Of a DNA stretch of 64,000 nucleotides, positions 37,277 to 50,137 are shown piece after piece (position 1 is the stretch's first letter; each line of letters opens with the position of its first letter). Below the pieces are notes generated by a model that had not been told where the DNA came from, ran no database searches, and was given only the letters and a program-made list of their open reading frames with translations. A program made the position numbers and the translations under genes. Origin of the DNA: Montifringilla adamsi (Eukaryota; Chordata; Aves; Passeriformes; Passeridae); NCBI GenBank assembly GCA_017590115.1, contig JAGGNK010012114.1, forward strand, positions 124,001 through 188,000, read 5' to 3'.

Positions 37277-39884
37277 GTAAAACAGGGCTGCTACAGTTCC
37301 CTCCCTTTCTTGGAAACTATATCATTTAATTGCCCTTACTATTCTTACAAACTGGCCAGAAATTATAAGTTTCCCTGAGGGTAAAATATATTGTGAGCAT
37401 GGAGACATATGGGAGGAGTGGGAGCAGAGGAGCAGATTTGCAGGATAGAAAACAAATTAAAAATAGTACTTAATTTTATGTGAAGGTATCAAATGCTTTT
37501 TGTTGTTTGTTTTAGTTTTTTTTCTTTTTTTGGTTCATTGTTTGGCCACCCATCTGAAAAATCAATTTTTTGCACAGTCATAATCAGGGGTACTACTATA
37601 TGCATATCCTCATAAAAAGAGACAGTTTAATAATGAGTATTTAAAATCTGTCTTTTTAAAAATCATGTGTAAGCATGCCTCAGTATCTGAAGGGATGGAG
37701 AAAGAAATCTGCAGATTTGTGTCAAGTGGCAGTTGCAAGAAAGGATTTTGGCAGCATTTCATGCAGCAGTTTCTGAATTCTCCTTCCCTTCATTTCCTCT
37801 CTCAGCAGCCAACAAAATGAGTTGACACAAGGCAAATGCCTGCCAAAGAACTTTAACAGGAGGCAGTTTTTAATTAACAGGGGCCAAAGAAGGTGATAAC
37901 CCCAAGGGTAGTGAGGAGAAATTAACATGGAAAAGCAGTTCCACGCTTCCGTGGGTCCCAAAAGGCCATTCGTATTAGTGGTGTCTGTTCTGATTGAACC
38001 TTTTCCATGTCTTTTTATTGATTCCCTTGTCAGAGTCTAACAAAAACACTGCTGGCCGTCAGTTGTTTGCTCATGGTGGCAGCTTATGGCTCCAAACAGC
38101 TTCCTTGTAAAACATTCAGCATAGCAAGGTCTGTCACTGTGGTTAGCATTTCCCAGAAATGATTAATTTTCTTAAACCTAGAATAAAACCCAACAAAATT
38201 AAAGCTAAAGCCTACTGAAATGAAAGAAATTAAGTTCACAGTTTCTGTCCAAGTAACTATTTCATCCTATTAACTGTTTGCCTGGCTTAGAGTAAGATGT
38301 TTTAATTATTAACCTTTTTAAAGTGAGATTTTGGAGCAGATAATCATGCTGGCTGTTTCAGAAAGGATTTAGCCATTTAGCATATCTGGCACTTGCGGAA
38401 AGTATTTTTAAAAAATAATATCCTGTGGATAAATATTTCAAGTTTCTCTTCCTGGGATGAAAATTAATAATAAATAAAGCTTGTAAGAGCTTGAGGAAAA
38501 ACCTGCCTAGCAAGCAAATATAAATAAGTAAAAAAAGAAATGCAATAAATAAATTAAAAGCTGGCACCTTTAGGTGTATCAGTACCTGATCCAGATTCAA
38601 CTAATGTCAGAAGAAGGACCATTCTTTACAACATCTCAGGAATATCCATGCTTATTTTTATATATTTCTGCTGCATAGTCAGCTCCAGATAATAAAGACC
38701 ATAACTCAATAATATTTGAACAACTTTATAGAGGAGTGCCAATGTGTACCTTCCTGCTTCTTAGGGACATAGAAAAAGGGTGTCATTATAATAAATGGAA
38801 GTCTTGTTCCTGTTTTCTTCTTCAGAGCTGGGGTCTAGATGTTGATGTTCATTTGGTTAGCTGACTTATTCAAAGAAAGCATGGTTATCCCATTTCACTT
38901 GGAAGAGTGTCAGCCTCAGCGCTCCAGCCACGTTAGGTATTTGAGTATACAGACTCTGTCCATGGAAAACCATGCACAGCTCCCACTGACTTCAGTGGCA
39001 ATGGCACCTTCTTCAGGGTGCAAAGTTGGACCATATACCACATCCTACTTTGCTTTCAGCCCTCTTTACAAGTGGAGTGGAGACTGATTGTTGTTTATTT
39101 GCGCAAATTGTTTCCAATGTTTTGAGAGTGAACTTTACCAGGAGCGCACATTAGTGCCAAAAAAAGGAGAAGAAATCTAGTCTGAGATCAAACACTCCAT
39201 CACACTGTGGGTGAAAATATTTGAGACAAGTGAGAATGGGAAAAATGCCAAAAAACTTACTGGGGAGAAATCCAGAGCACACAGGAGACAATATGTATGT
39301 CTATTTAATGAGACATGCACCCCTATATATAACATGTTTGAGTGTTTCATGTAATGATGCCAAAATGATAACATTTTTTGCAATGGGCTAGAAATGTAAG
39401 ACATTGAAGTATTTTATCTTCCATAGCCCTCTTTAAAACATTATGGGAGTCAAAAATAATTTAATCTATATTCCCTTGGCTGACTGCAGACATGCACTGG
39501 ATAGTAAGATCTCAGTGAAGATATGTGATCTGCTCTCTAAGACTACTTGCTAGTCACAGTTTCTTTTGGTTGCTCACATTATATTAGCTGATAATGTTCT
39601 CCTCTCTGACTGTTTAACTAAAAAGTCAGAGTGGTAAGAACACAATAGTAGACCATAAATAATTAATCTTTCAGATTGGTTTTCACTGTATAATCATTAC
39701 TAGGCTGATATACTCTAATTTCAGGAGTCAGAAAGAATGGCAACTTCGTTCTCATGCTTTCATTATTTGCCAGGTTCACATGTGTAAACATTTTAATAGA
39801 AGATTTCATGCTGTGCAAGAACACCATTTTGTATAAAAATATATTCAAAAGCAGCTTTGGCTTTTGAGTATTGCGTTAGTGAAA
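37277..39884. other. Unique DNA with a possible ancient repeat
   Basis: 37990-38380 is a calm, repeat-free block. At about 38970-39040, CTCCCACTGACTTCAGTGG followed by GGTGCAAAGTTGGACC resembles an ancient repeat widespread in turtles and birds whose hallmark is CCCATTGACTTCAATGGG. I cannot name the family. No gene seen. Confidence 0.5.
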
Positions 39885-41153
39885 AGGGGAGCTGGGGGAG
39901 CTGGGCCATTCTCGGACATCTGCAAGTAACCTTCTTGACCAACCTGAAGTCCTTTAGTGACCAGGCAAAATGCCCAGTAGATGAGGAAATCCACCAGGTA
40001 GTAATCTACCTGGACTTCAGCTAGGCATTCAATGCTGCCACCCACATCATTCTCCTGGGAAAGCTGTAAATCCACAACTTGGACAGGTACACACTTCACT
40101 GGGTTAAGGACAGGCGGGATGACCAGGTCCAGAGTCCGGTGGTGAATGGAGTTTCACCCAGGTGGTGCTCAATCACGAGGGGTGTTCTCCAAGGCTTAGT
40201 CCTGGGGACAAACCTGTCTTAATCAACAACCTGATAAGGGGATCAGGTGCACCCTTAGTGAGTTCACAGATGACTCTAAGTTGGGAGGAAGTATTGGTCT
40301 GCTGGATGGTGGGAAAATTTGGCAGAGGGATCTGGAAGGCTTAATTGATGGGTTGAGGCCATTTGAATGAGGTTTAATAAGGTAAAGGGCTGAGTCCTGC
40401 CCTTAGGTCTCATAAACCTCATGCAGAGCTACCGGCTTGAAGGCAGAGTGGCTGTAAAACTGTCTGGTGGAAAAGGATCTGGGGGTGGTGGTTGACAGTA
40501 GCTGAACATGAGCCAGCTGTGCCATTCGGTGGCCAAGAATGCCAGTGGCATCCCGGCCTGTATCAGCAATGTTGTGGCCAGCAGGAGCAGGGCTGAGACT
40601 GTCTCCCTGTACTGGCATTAGTGAGGCCAGATCTTGAGTTCTGTGCTCAGTTTTGGGTCCCTCACTACAAGAAAGGCATTGGGGAGCTGGAGCGATTCCA
40701 AAGAAGAGCAGTAGAGCTAGGGAAGGGTCTCAAGCACAAGTCTGATGAGGAGCAGCTAAGAGAGTTGGGGGAGTTTATGCTGGAGAAAAGAAGGCTTGGG
40801 GACACTTTATCACTCTCTACAAGTGTCTCAAAGGAGGTTGTAGCCAGGTGGGAATTAGCCTCTTTTCGTAGACATCTAGTGAGAGGGTAAGACAACAGAG
40901 CCCCAGGCTGTGCCAGGGAAGGTTCACTTTGGACATTGAGGAAGAATTTCTTCACAGAAAAGGTGTCTAAGCATTGGAATGGACTGCCCAAGGAGATGGT
41001 AGAGTCACCATCCCTGGAAGTGTTCAAGAAACAAAAGTGTTATGATTATGGCAATATGTGTTATGATTTGGTTGATATGGTGGTGTTTGTTCCAAGTTGG
41101 GCTCAATGGCCTTGAAGGTGTTTTTCAGCCTTAATGATTCTATGATTCTGTGA
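39885..41153 (+). pseudogene. CR1 LINE, 5'-truncated copy with dead reverse-transcriptase ORF
   Basis: The largest mobile-element copy here, about 1.27 kb. Landmarks of CR1 ORF2 appear in order: 'VVIYLDFS' with an in-frame TAG at 40022-40024 where a lysine codon is expected; 'GVLQGLVLG' for the PQG motif near 40178-40206; 'FTDDSKLGG' for the catalytic F(A)DD box at 40263-40274; '[13 protein letters not shown]' and '[14 protein letters not shown]' near 40650-40740; 'LEKRRLGD' near 40785. It ends with AATGATTCTATGATTCTGTGA, the intact octamer tail, ending at 41153. Frameshifts and stops make it inactive. The endonuclease half is absent, as usual for CR1. Confidence 0.95.
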
Positions 41154-44100
41154 CCTTCAATTCATTCCCAGGACGGCTATAGTTTGAGTAGGTATTATTG
41201 ACTCTTATAATTTGTAATTCAGCCTCAGTACTATTACAGAACAACATTCTGAAAAATATCTTGAATGGTGTCACTAATTGTTTATTTCTATTAAATTGCA
41301 CATTACTGACATCACTATCGATACAGTATAATTTGTACTGTGATCCAAAAAGCATAATTTAGAAATAGACAAAGATCTGTTGTTTATCTCACATAGCTGA
41401 TTGTGTGATTTTAAATGCAGTGTCCTTTTCTTGCTATTTTTGGAGATATTTTCACCCCCTCAGAGAAGGTCATCCAAGGTAAATGTCGTCACTGATGCTT
41501 GGCTTGCCATGACTAAAATGGCAGCTGTGTTACAGCTATGTAACAAGCATTGTTTGTTTATATATTTTTATTTTCAGAAGAAATGGTAATTGACATTAAA
41601 CAATAGGAGCTATGGTAACAAGATTATTGCAGCTAGAGAGACTGTAGATATCAGAATTCATTGTACATTGGAACCCATGAGACTTCAGAGCTACTCTTTG
41701 TTATTTTGCAATACATATTTTCCGAGATAACTTTCTAACCACAGAAGAAGTGTTGTGGCACTAGATTTTTTTTAAAGTATTTTATATTTTCCAAATAGAA
41801 ACCTTACAGAGTTTCTAGCTGAAAAACCCCATAACGCATCTAGGCTGGCAGTGTTTTTTATCATCTTCATGTGTCACCATTCAAATAAAGACAATTTTTC
41901 TCAGAACACTGAGAAAACATTGATCTCCTCTTCCACCCTGTCTTGAAAACAAATCTCAGAGAAAATACTGACAAATGGTATTTTAATGTGTTTGACCTCT
42001 AAAGTGATTAAATAATTACGAAACCTCTTCTCTTTAACAACTAGTTGAAGTACTTTATATTCTTTCCTCAAAGAGATGCAGTTTCCAGCTAGTAGCAGCG
42101 TGATTGATTTTTCCATATCAGATACATTGTTATGTTCTATTGCTTCCATAGCAAACCTATAACATCTGTCTTCAAACTCAGGCTGCAGTCCTACACTTCT
42201 CAGTGATACTTTATGCAACCACATCCTTCCATTACAAGTATGAGTGGATTAATATTGATTTTTCCCTCTTGTCCAAGACAGAAGGTCCATCTTAACAGCA
42301 ATAAATTACACATCTGAGATATGAGGACATGCTTGGTCCTTCTTGGTCTTCATGCCACAGATTATTACTTTGCCTTGGAAGTAATTTGTGATATTTTTAA
42401 CCCATTACTAGGGGCAAAATTGAAAGTCACCTCCAGGTTTAAATACTTGTTTGGGTTATGTTGACAATAAGAATCCAGTCATGGTTCTAGAAACAGCTTT
42501 TAATTCTAATCATGAGCGGTGAGAGTGCTCTTCCAAAGCTTGCTCACAGGCAGGCTTGGAAATAAAACTGCAAAGAACAGCACTAGAGCAGGAATGACAA
42601 GAAGTGAGAACGGACCACTTTCTCAGAAAGTCAGTCTAACATGGGCAGTAACAAAGAGGGGAGCAAAGTAGTTCCGAGTAGCAGAGGCAGCGATACACCT
42701 TTATGAATGCATTTGACTGCTGCCACATCCCTCTAGACTGGTGAAACTTTTCAGTTTCCTTTTCCAGCCTTACTTGGCTGATGAAAGGACACTTAAAATG
42801 CATTTTCAGATCTAGAACTTGCAATAAAGAACAATCTGCAGGAAAATTATTGTTAAGTATAGACACTTTTATAGTTCCTGCTTGATTTCACTTGAAACAC
42901 CAGACTCCTCATGGTGTTCTGCCTACTTTGTGGTGTGCTGCTGTGGTCCTGGTTGGTCGCTCTGGTGATTTTAGGCAATGTTCCATTAATATGAGTTTTA
43001 TTTTGCTGTGTTTTTCTGGTTCATTTGAAGTATTTTTAAAAGTATTTTGCAGTATTTTTGCACATTTTTAATATGCTGTTAACAGGTATAGGCTTTTTAG
43101 TCTGACAGAGACATGTATGTAAAGATTGAAAAATTAGTATATGAAGATAAATTCTGGCATGGAAGGGAGAAAATCTGCCCAGGAAATGATGCAACAGTAG
43201 GGATGTCATAGAAACCAGGTACAAACACAAGATCCCTGACAGAAGAGGAACTGCGGAGCCATTGGCTCCCTATGGCCCTGGGCTACCACAGTGCTTTCCC
43301 CCGTGGGTGCTCAGTGCTCATGGGGGCATCATCTTTTCCCTTTCAGGCAACTCACCATGGGCCTGGGGTGATTATTCTCTTCTCTTTCCTATTCAGGCAG
43401 CAGTTTCATTGGTTTGTTGTAATTCAGCCAGCGTCTGAACAGGTCTTCATGTGCAATAAAAGTTTTTTTAATCCAGAAGCCTAAGTATAACTGCATTGAG
43501 AAGCTGTATGGTTGCATTTCTAGAGTTGGAGGCTAGAGGAGTTGAAGGCTATTGAGTTTGTTAGTTTATAGAAAGTATAAAAAAAATGGATTAAAAATGT
43601 TATAATCCAGAAAAAAAAATCCTAGTCCAATTATTTTCAACATGAAATGTATTTTTGCTTTGTCTATTGGGCCCCCTTTTTTTTAAAGCTCATATAAACT
43701 TCTCTATTAACCACCAGTTTCATGTGGTCAGAACAAAAATCAACCACAGCTCAATTATAGCTTTTTTCAAGCTTCATTTGTGCTGATGGTTCAGCACTTC
43801 TGCATCCACTTATGCCAAAATTACTCTCATAGTGATTATTATTTGCAAGTATTAACAGAAGAAGTATTACAGAAGAAGTTGGCCAAGTATTGACTCATAA
43901 ATCAAAATTCTCCCAGATAAAATAATGATAGAAACTGCAGGAAAAAAATGCCATCTTGCCATCTATGTCTTTTACAGAACACACCTGTATAAAACAGTCC
44001 TTTTAGTGAGCTACAACTGTAATTTGGAAAGGTGTTCTCATCAGGAATCTTCAGTCCAGGGCTGAAAAATAGTTAGAAATTTCTCTAGTAGAATATGAAC

Positions 44101-44196
44101 AAGAGAGATAGCAATATTTATGCATTTCTTATGCTGTTGTAGTGAACATGGAAGCTGAAACATTTGTAAACAAAATATATAAAGCTGCCATCGTTT
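41154..44196. other. Unique non-coding DNA
   Basis: No repeat family recognised. A 107-codon minus-strand frame (41901-42224) has balanced amino-acid composition, but no recognised domain; see findings. Confidence 0.55.
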
Positions 44197-44252
44197 GAAT
44201 ACTACTAATGTGATAGTAGTATTCTATCCATTTGCCTCCTAAGCAGGCAAAT
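44197..44252. repeat. Two adjacent small hairpins
   Basis: First: GAATACTACTA (44197-44207) and TAGTAGTATTC (44214-44224), loop of six. Second, five bases on: ATTTGCCT (44230-44237) and AGGCAAAT (44245-44252), loop of seven. Both arms are perfect. Could be chance at this size, but the adjacency is uncommon. Confidence 0.75.
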
Positions 44253-47066
44253 ATCACAACACTGTTTTGATATGTTCATAATTTGATTTTATTCACAAAT
44301 TATTTGCAAATGAGTTTTTTTATCATTTGCTGTTTGGAATTTCTTGACAGTATTTAATGTGAAGAAACTTCGTTCATTGTATCATGCAGATTTTTGACTG
44401 AGAGCAACTATTTGCATATTCATATTTGTCCTGGGGTGTGCATATTGCACAGGTGGCTACCCTTATGTCCTAATGTGGCCTTCCGAGCTACCTAGGGAGA
44501 TAAGTGCCTTCCCTTTTCTCAGGAAAAGCCTAGTGATATTTTTTCCTTTTTTAGTCTTTTTTTTTAAATAAACTTATAATCATGGTCCCCAAGTGTTTTA
44601 TCGTCATGGCAAAGTGTTAATACCTGTTATTCGTGTTAGAGTGGTTCAAACGGGACTTTTAAAATGCTATAGTTTTCTCTTTTCCAGTAGATAAAAAAGA
44701 TTTTTGTATAGTGATGTATTCAAGATTTAAAGACATCTTGCTGGTCAACATTTGTCAAGAAACAAAGATTGGGTTACTAAGTTTTTAAACAAATATAGTT
44801 TGTACAAGTACAGATTTTGGGTGATGAGTCCTTTTTAGTTAGGCCTATTGGTGTACTTAGAAAAATATATTATATTTGTGGCACAAAAAAAAAATCTTTT
44901 TTATGCCATAGAGGTTTACATCATGATTTTAATATGTAACTTGATGTCTTCCTTATGAAGGAATTGTTGGAACTAATAATTTCTTAGATAGGTGAAAACT
45001 GCCTCCAGTCTTTTTCCTTCAGGAATATTTAATTGTTTTCACTAGAAATGCAGTGATTATTTCCTTCATAATAATACCATACTGTGATTTTGTATTTGAT
45101 TAGCATGAAAAATTATTTCAGCAGAGTCATATTTGAAAAAGTATTTGTGATATTTTAAGATATCATTAAAGTTCTTAAAAAGACATTGTTTATTATTTTA
45201 TTGGATTAAATTTTCCTTCAGCATTATTAAATGCTTTACTTATTCATGCTTTATCATGTTGCATGAACTGTCAATATTCATAACTAAAATCTAAAATGGG
45301 AAAGAGTGATACATAATAGAAACTGCTCTGCAATCATAGTTTCAAAATACATCCAGCTATTTTTATTGTCTTAATTGGTTTTAAAATATTTAAAGCATTA
45401 GTATATGAGATAAAATATTACAATTTTATGAGTCTCCTTAGAGCCTTCAATCAGTGAAAACATGGCTAGGGTGCATGAGGTGATGCTGCTGTTTGAAGGC
45501 AGTGAGGAGGAAACTCAGTGGTCTGAGGCAGGCGTAATCTATCAGGTTTTGAAGAGGAGCAACATTTTTACTCCTAGCCAGGGAAAGAGTGAAGGTTCTA
45601 TGACTCCAACTTCCTCTGACTTTTTATCCTTGTACATCAGTTAAAGTCAACTCAAAACATTTCCTGCAAACCTGGTCCTGGCAAAGGAGCCCAGGTTCCT
45701 TGCATTTTGTGAGGAGGGATGTGCTCAGACTGGACATCGAGGGCTGATCTCCTCCTGAGGCCCCTCCATGGTCTTGTGTATCCTCCAGCCTTAGTGTGCT
45801 GCCACTCAAAACCAGGATTAGCCTTGACATTTTTATTGCCTCAAATTATTTTCAAATTCTGTAAACAGCGATGATAATGAGGGATTTTCATATTCATAAA
45901 CTTAAAGCCATTTTCCTCCTAGCCATGGAAGAATAGTTAAGATGTTATTATAAAATCAGGCATGCACAGTGTGTAGAAGTTCTGAAATGTAGTTTGTTAT
46001 TCCTTGAATAAAGTAGTTGTTTTAGAGAAGTACATTTCATGTATGTTTGTATAGAAAACAAAGGCAAATTGGAATATAGCATTATCTATCCTTATTTATA
46101 TAACTTCAAGTGTGTTCTTTTACAATGCCGTCAAGATTATAAGCAATATGCTGAAATGTTACAGAAAAACCACAGTAAATAAGCATTCCTTGTACCTATG
46201 TATTACAATACAATCCTTAATTATAATGATACTACTTATTCTGAGATTTCAGTATGTATGCTGTGTTTCAAGGAAATTTCAGCACAGTGCAGAAAAGACC
46301 TGAAAGAGTCCAGCCATCTCCAAACTTGATTCTTGTAATAACTTGATTTTGCCCTAAGGCAGAAGCTTCAGAAAGAACAGAATAGATCCATTACTTAGGA
46401 AAACTTTGAGACAGTATAATAACCTGGAGTGGTACTTCATGGAAGAAAACAACTGTGGCAGATTTCATACCATGTATAAGCTCCCAAAAAACAAACACCA
46501 TTTCCTACAAGGGAATATATACACAAAGGCAGGCGTTATAAATACATGACTCTATATATAAATTCAGCAGTGTTCCCTAAAAAGACCTCACAAATCAGAG
46601 AAGACAGGTTCAGTATTCCTTTGAGGAAACATTGAATGTGCCTACGTGAGCTTTTAGTTTTCATCAGGAGTGTGCTTTTGAAGCAGATCTCCAGGTTGTC
46701 TCTACTTACCGCACTTTGGTTCATAGCACACAGACATCAGCTTGCTCAGTATGGTTTTCTTTCAGATGAAACTAAAATTAAATATGCTGGGAAAAGCCAC
46801 TTCATGCATCCCAGCCACAGTCCAGGAGAAAAAGTAAGGAGGGGCACAAAAAAACCCCCTGAAATGTATGCTGTGTGTGTTTCAGGTTCTTGCCATCAGC
46901 TACAGCTCCACAGAGTATTTTGGTTGCTCTGAGGGCTCGTGTAGACCGAGACAAAGCTGCTGCCGATTGCTGTTGGGGGTGTACACTGCAGCAAGAATGT
47001 ATCACTCAAAAGAACAGATCTTGCAGAGTATTGCATTTCACAGTGAAGAAGTTTTGATGGGGGGGG
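44253..47066. other. Unique non-coding DNA
   Basis: No exon or repeat family recognised. 45640-45830 is GC-richer and could be an old unrecognised repeat. The sequence before the gap (46790-47050) has no clear coding signal. Confidence 0.5.
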
Positions 47067-47170
47067 NNNNNNNNNNNNNNNNNNNNNNNNNNNNNNNNNN
47101 NNNNNNNNNNNNNNNNNNNNNNNNNNNNNNNNNNNNNNNNNNNNNNNNNNNNNNNNNNNNNNNNNNNNNN
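47067..47170. other. Assembly gap of 104 N, flanked by G runs
   Basis: Eight G (47059-47066) on the left and five G (47171-47175) on the right. The missing sequence is therefore probably G-rich. Frames of 94-120 codons that cross the gap are artefacts. Real gap size is unknown. Confidence 0.98.
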
Positions 47171-47175
47171 GGGGG

Positions 47176-47888
47176 AACACAGAAGAATATATTTTTTAAG
47201 AATATTAAAGTTATAGGTAGCAGTCAATGAACCTTGCAGCTGCATGACTGTGCATTATTAATAGCACTGCTTGATTACAGTAGTAATTTTTTTTCTACTA
47301 TCTCAAAAACCTGTATAATTTGGAATTTGCATATTAATGGCTTCAGAATCTATGTGTGCACATTTTTCTTATATTTTTTGTGTTTTTCTTTGTGAAAGGG
47401 TGACTTAATATTTTCTTTAATTATGACAAATGAAAATAAATTGTTGGCGAAGATATTTTCTGTAGCTGCTAATATTAATATTAAACTGGAAGTATCTTTA
47501 TGTTACAGAAATGTGTATGGATTTGTGTGGGTAGAAAGATGTGCATTCTCCCATATGCCTTTATTGAGGGAGTTTCTAGAGAAAGCCAACTACCTTAAAG
47601 GATTTTACTGAAAAATATAGCAACAAATGTGAACATATCTGTGACGTTTGCCAGATTGTTTACTGTGCTCCACTGGGCACTAAACAAAACAGTAAAAAAC
47701 AGAATAGATGGAATTATAAAGGAAAATCTGGCGAGTTTTTCTTGTAAGAAGGCTATGTGTATGCTATAGAATACATGGTGACACCCTTGGACTGTGCCCA
47801 GTTCCCATGCTGCTGTTAATGGAAAAAAGCTGTTTCAATTGTCTGAGTAAGTTCATGGTCCATCATGAGGTGGCCTTCCCATGTATGG
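47176..47888. other. Unique non-coding DNA
   Basis: AT-rich sequence between the gap and the next CR1. Nothing recognised. Confidence 0.6.
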
Positions 47889-48262
47889 TCATAGAATGAT
47901 TTAGGTTGAAAGGGAATTTTAAAATCATGGTTCCATCTCATCATTTTGGGCAGGGACACCTTCCACTAGGCCAGGCCCCATCCAACCAGCCTTGAAACTT
48001 CCAGGGTTGGGGTGTCCACAACTTCTCTGGACAAGCTGCTCCAGTGCGTCACCACCTCCACAGGAAAAATCTTCTTCTTAATATCTAATTTAAATCTACC
48101 CTATTTCAGTTTAGAGACATTTTCCCTTGTGCCCTTGGAAGAGTTCAGACTTCAGCTTTTTTCTAGACCTTTCTGGAAGCCTGCAATAAGGTCTCCTTGG
48201 CTCTTCTCCAGGTTAAACCCTAACTCTCTCAGCCGGCCTTCAAGAGAGGACATGACGCCAAA
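47889..48262 (-). mobile_element. CR1 LINE fragment
   Basis: The plus strand opens with TCATAGAATGATTTAGGTTG and continues through antisense CR1 3' UTR (GGGCAGGGACACCTTCCACTAGGCC; CACCTCCACAGGAAAAATCTTC) to CTTCTCCAGGTTAAACCC, the antisense of the conserved 'FSLEK' region. About 370 bases, 5'-truncated, minus strand. Clearly recognisable, so moderate age. No coding capacity. Confidence 0.93.
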
Positions 48263-50111
48263 GTTTTTTTTTTTACTACACACTTGAAATAGTGCAACTC
48301 CAAACACTTTTTCATGGCTTTAAACCTCTCTTTCTGCCACCTGGCAAAACTACCTCACTGTCTAATCTTGTTGGGAATAGGCATAGGTACAACAAGATTA
48401 TCATGTCATTTTTTCTGGAGTGGGATGTTTGAGTGATTCCCTGTTATTAAAGTCAACAAGGTTAATTATAATCATCATAAAATGCAATAGCTCTGGGTTT
48501 AAGCTAGAGTTTTCCTGTCCTGTAGGAATGGCTGGTAACTACAAAAAAGAGAAATTAAACCAAAAGTGGCAGGAGTTGGTGTATTATATCATATGCAGTT
48601 GTATATTGTCACACATAAGGGGAAAATTACTAAAGAAGAACAGAGATCCAGGGTGAATATAAGTAAAGTATGGTGGCTTAAATACTGTGAAATTTTATAA
48701 AATCATCAAGTCTCATCAGGAGCATTATCCACTATCAGGCAATTGTCATCATTGTTAGGAATCATTTGGCCTAACAGGATCCTTTGGGAATCACTATTTT
48801 GTAATAAATTCTTTATTATTCTAGCTCTGCCAAAATGAGTTGGTACATTTTGCATTTTCTGAATCTTGCAAAACTTACCATGGCTTCTTCTGGAGCATTT
48901 TAAAAGCTGTGGCACATTGAGGTGAAGTGTAAAACAACAGAGTACAGCAAACCTCCGAACAATTCCACAAACACCACCACAACAAAGCAGGGCGTTATTT
49001 TTAATAAGGTACTTGACTAAAGTGATGTTGTTGACACTGGAATGACATCTCTCACTTATATAGTACAAATGATTTGCATTTAGATTTTACTAGATCTGTC
49101 TGCTCCTACTTTCAGTGACATAACCTTGCTAAACAAGCATCATAGAGAGGAGACAGTGTTTTGATTTTTGTTTTTCTTTAACTCTTTGAACTTCAATGGT
49201 GTTTTTATAGAACAGTAAGAATTCTGGTAGTTTTCTGTTTGCTTTTTCCATACTGTAGTCATTAGGGCAAATATCTTGGCTCAAGTTAAATAAAACATTT
49301 AGTTGTTATCTTTGGCAGATGGATATTCTTGATGGTAGACCGAATTTGAGGCCCTGTGCTCAGAGTTCAGAGGTCATGTGTGAATTTGTTATGCTTTCTG
49401 GTTAACTCAACAAAATAAATGAATCTGGTGAAATTCTCATGAAGTGTTTATTTTTTAATGTTTCTATAATATACAGTAAATTATAATTTATGAGGTGTAA
49501 TTGAAAAAAGTCTAGAGGAAGTTGTGCATAAGATTAGGGGATTATCAAATCAACTTTTTTGTGTTTTCAAACTTAAAGTATTTTACAGCTACAATAAATT
49601 GTTTGAGAGTGCTATCAACCCACAAATTTTAATAATTTAATAAACACACTGCTGTAAAGTGGGACATATAGCCAAATCTCAGACTGGTTTGTGCACAGAG
49701 TATTACAATAGTAGTATAATATTTTTCTTTACTTAGATAGTGGAAGAGTGTTCTGGTTTTATCCATAACACATGGTGATTTGTCATTTGTTTTAATAAAC
49801 TGCATCTAAGAACTTGCAGGAGTTAGAAGGATAGTTGTTATCCCCTTCCTTTTTCTCCATCTGTTGCAGGCTGTTAGATACTGCTGTTGAACACAAGGAG
49901 AGAGCGTCACTTATTCCCTCTCTTGAAGCACGTTGACCTTTTAGGCTCTTGGCAAAGTGACTACAATGTCAATATTCATCTTATGGGAGACTGAAGGCTA
50001 TTATTCACCTCTCAGTGCTTGCACTGAAGGAAACAAATAGGAAAAATGTGAATTTATTTCTCTTGAAGGAGGATGGGATTGAACAGAATGAGAAAGGAAC
50101 TGCTGCAATTG
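48263..50111. other. Unique non-coding DNA
   Basis: No repeat family recognised. A 120-codon minus-strand frame at 48706-49068 has no recognisable domain. Confidence 0.55.
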
Positions 50112-50137
50112 GTGTGTGTGTGTGTGTGTGTGTGTGT
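50112..50137 (+). repeat. (GT)13 microsatellite
   Basis: Uninterrupted GT dinucleotides; likely polymorphic. Confidence 0.95.

Noticed and set aside
40665..41027. 120-codon minus-strand frame
   Set aside because: Shadow of the CR1 reverse-transcriptase region, whose real coding strand is plus.
45640..45830. GC-richer segment as a CR1 fragment
   Set aside because: No octamer tail and no reverse-transcriptase landmark could be found on either strand.
46868..47245. Frames of 79-120 codons across the N gap
   Set aside because: Unknown bases were translated as X; no evidence for reading continuity.
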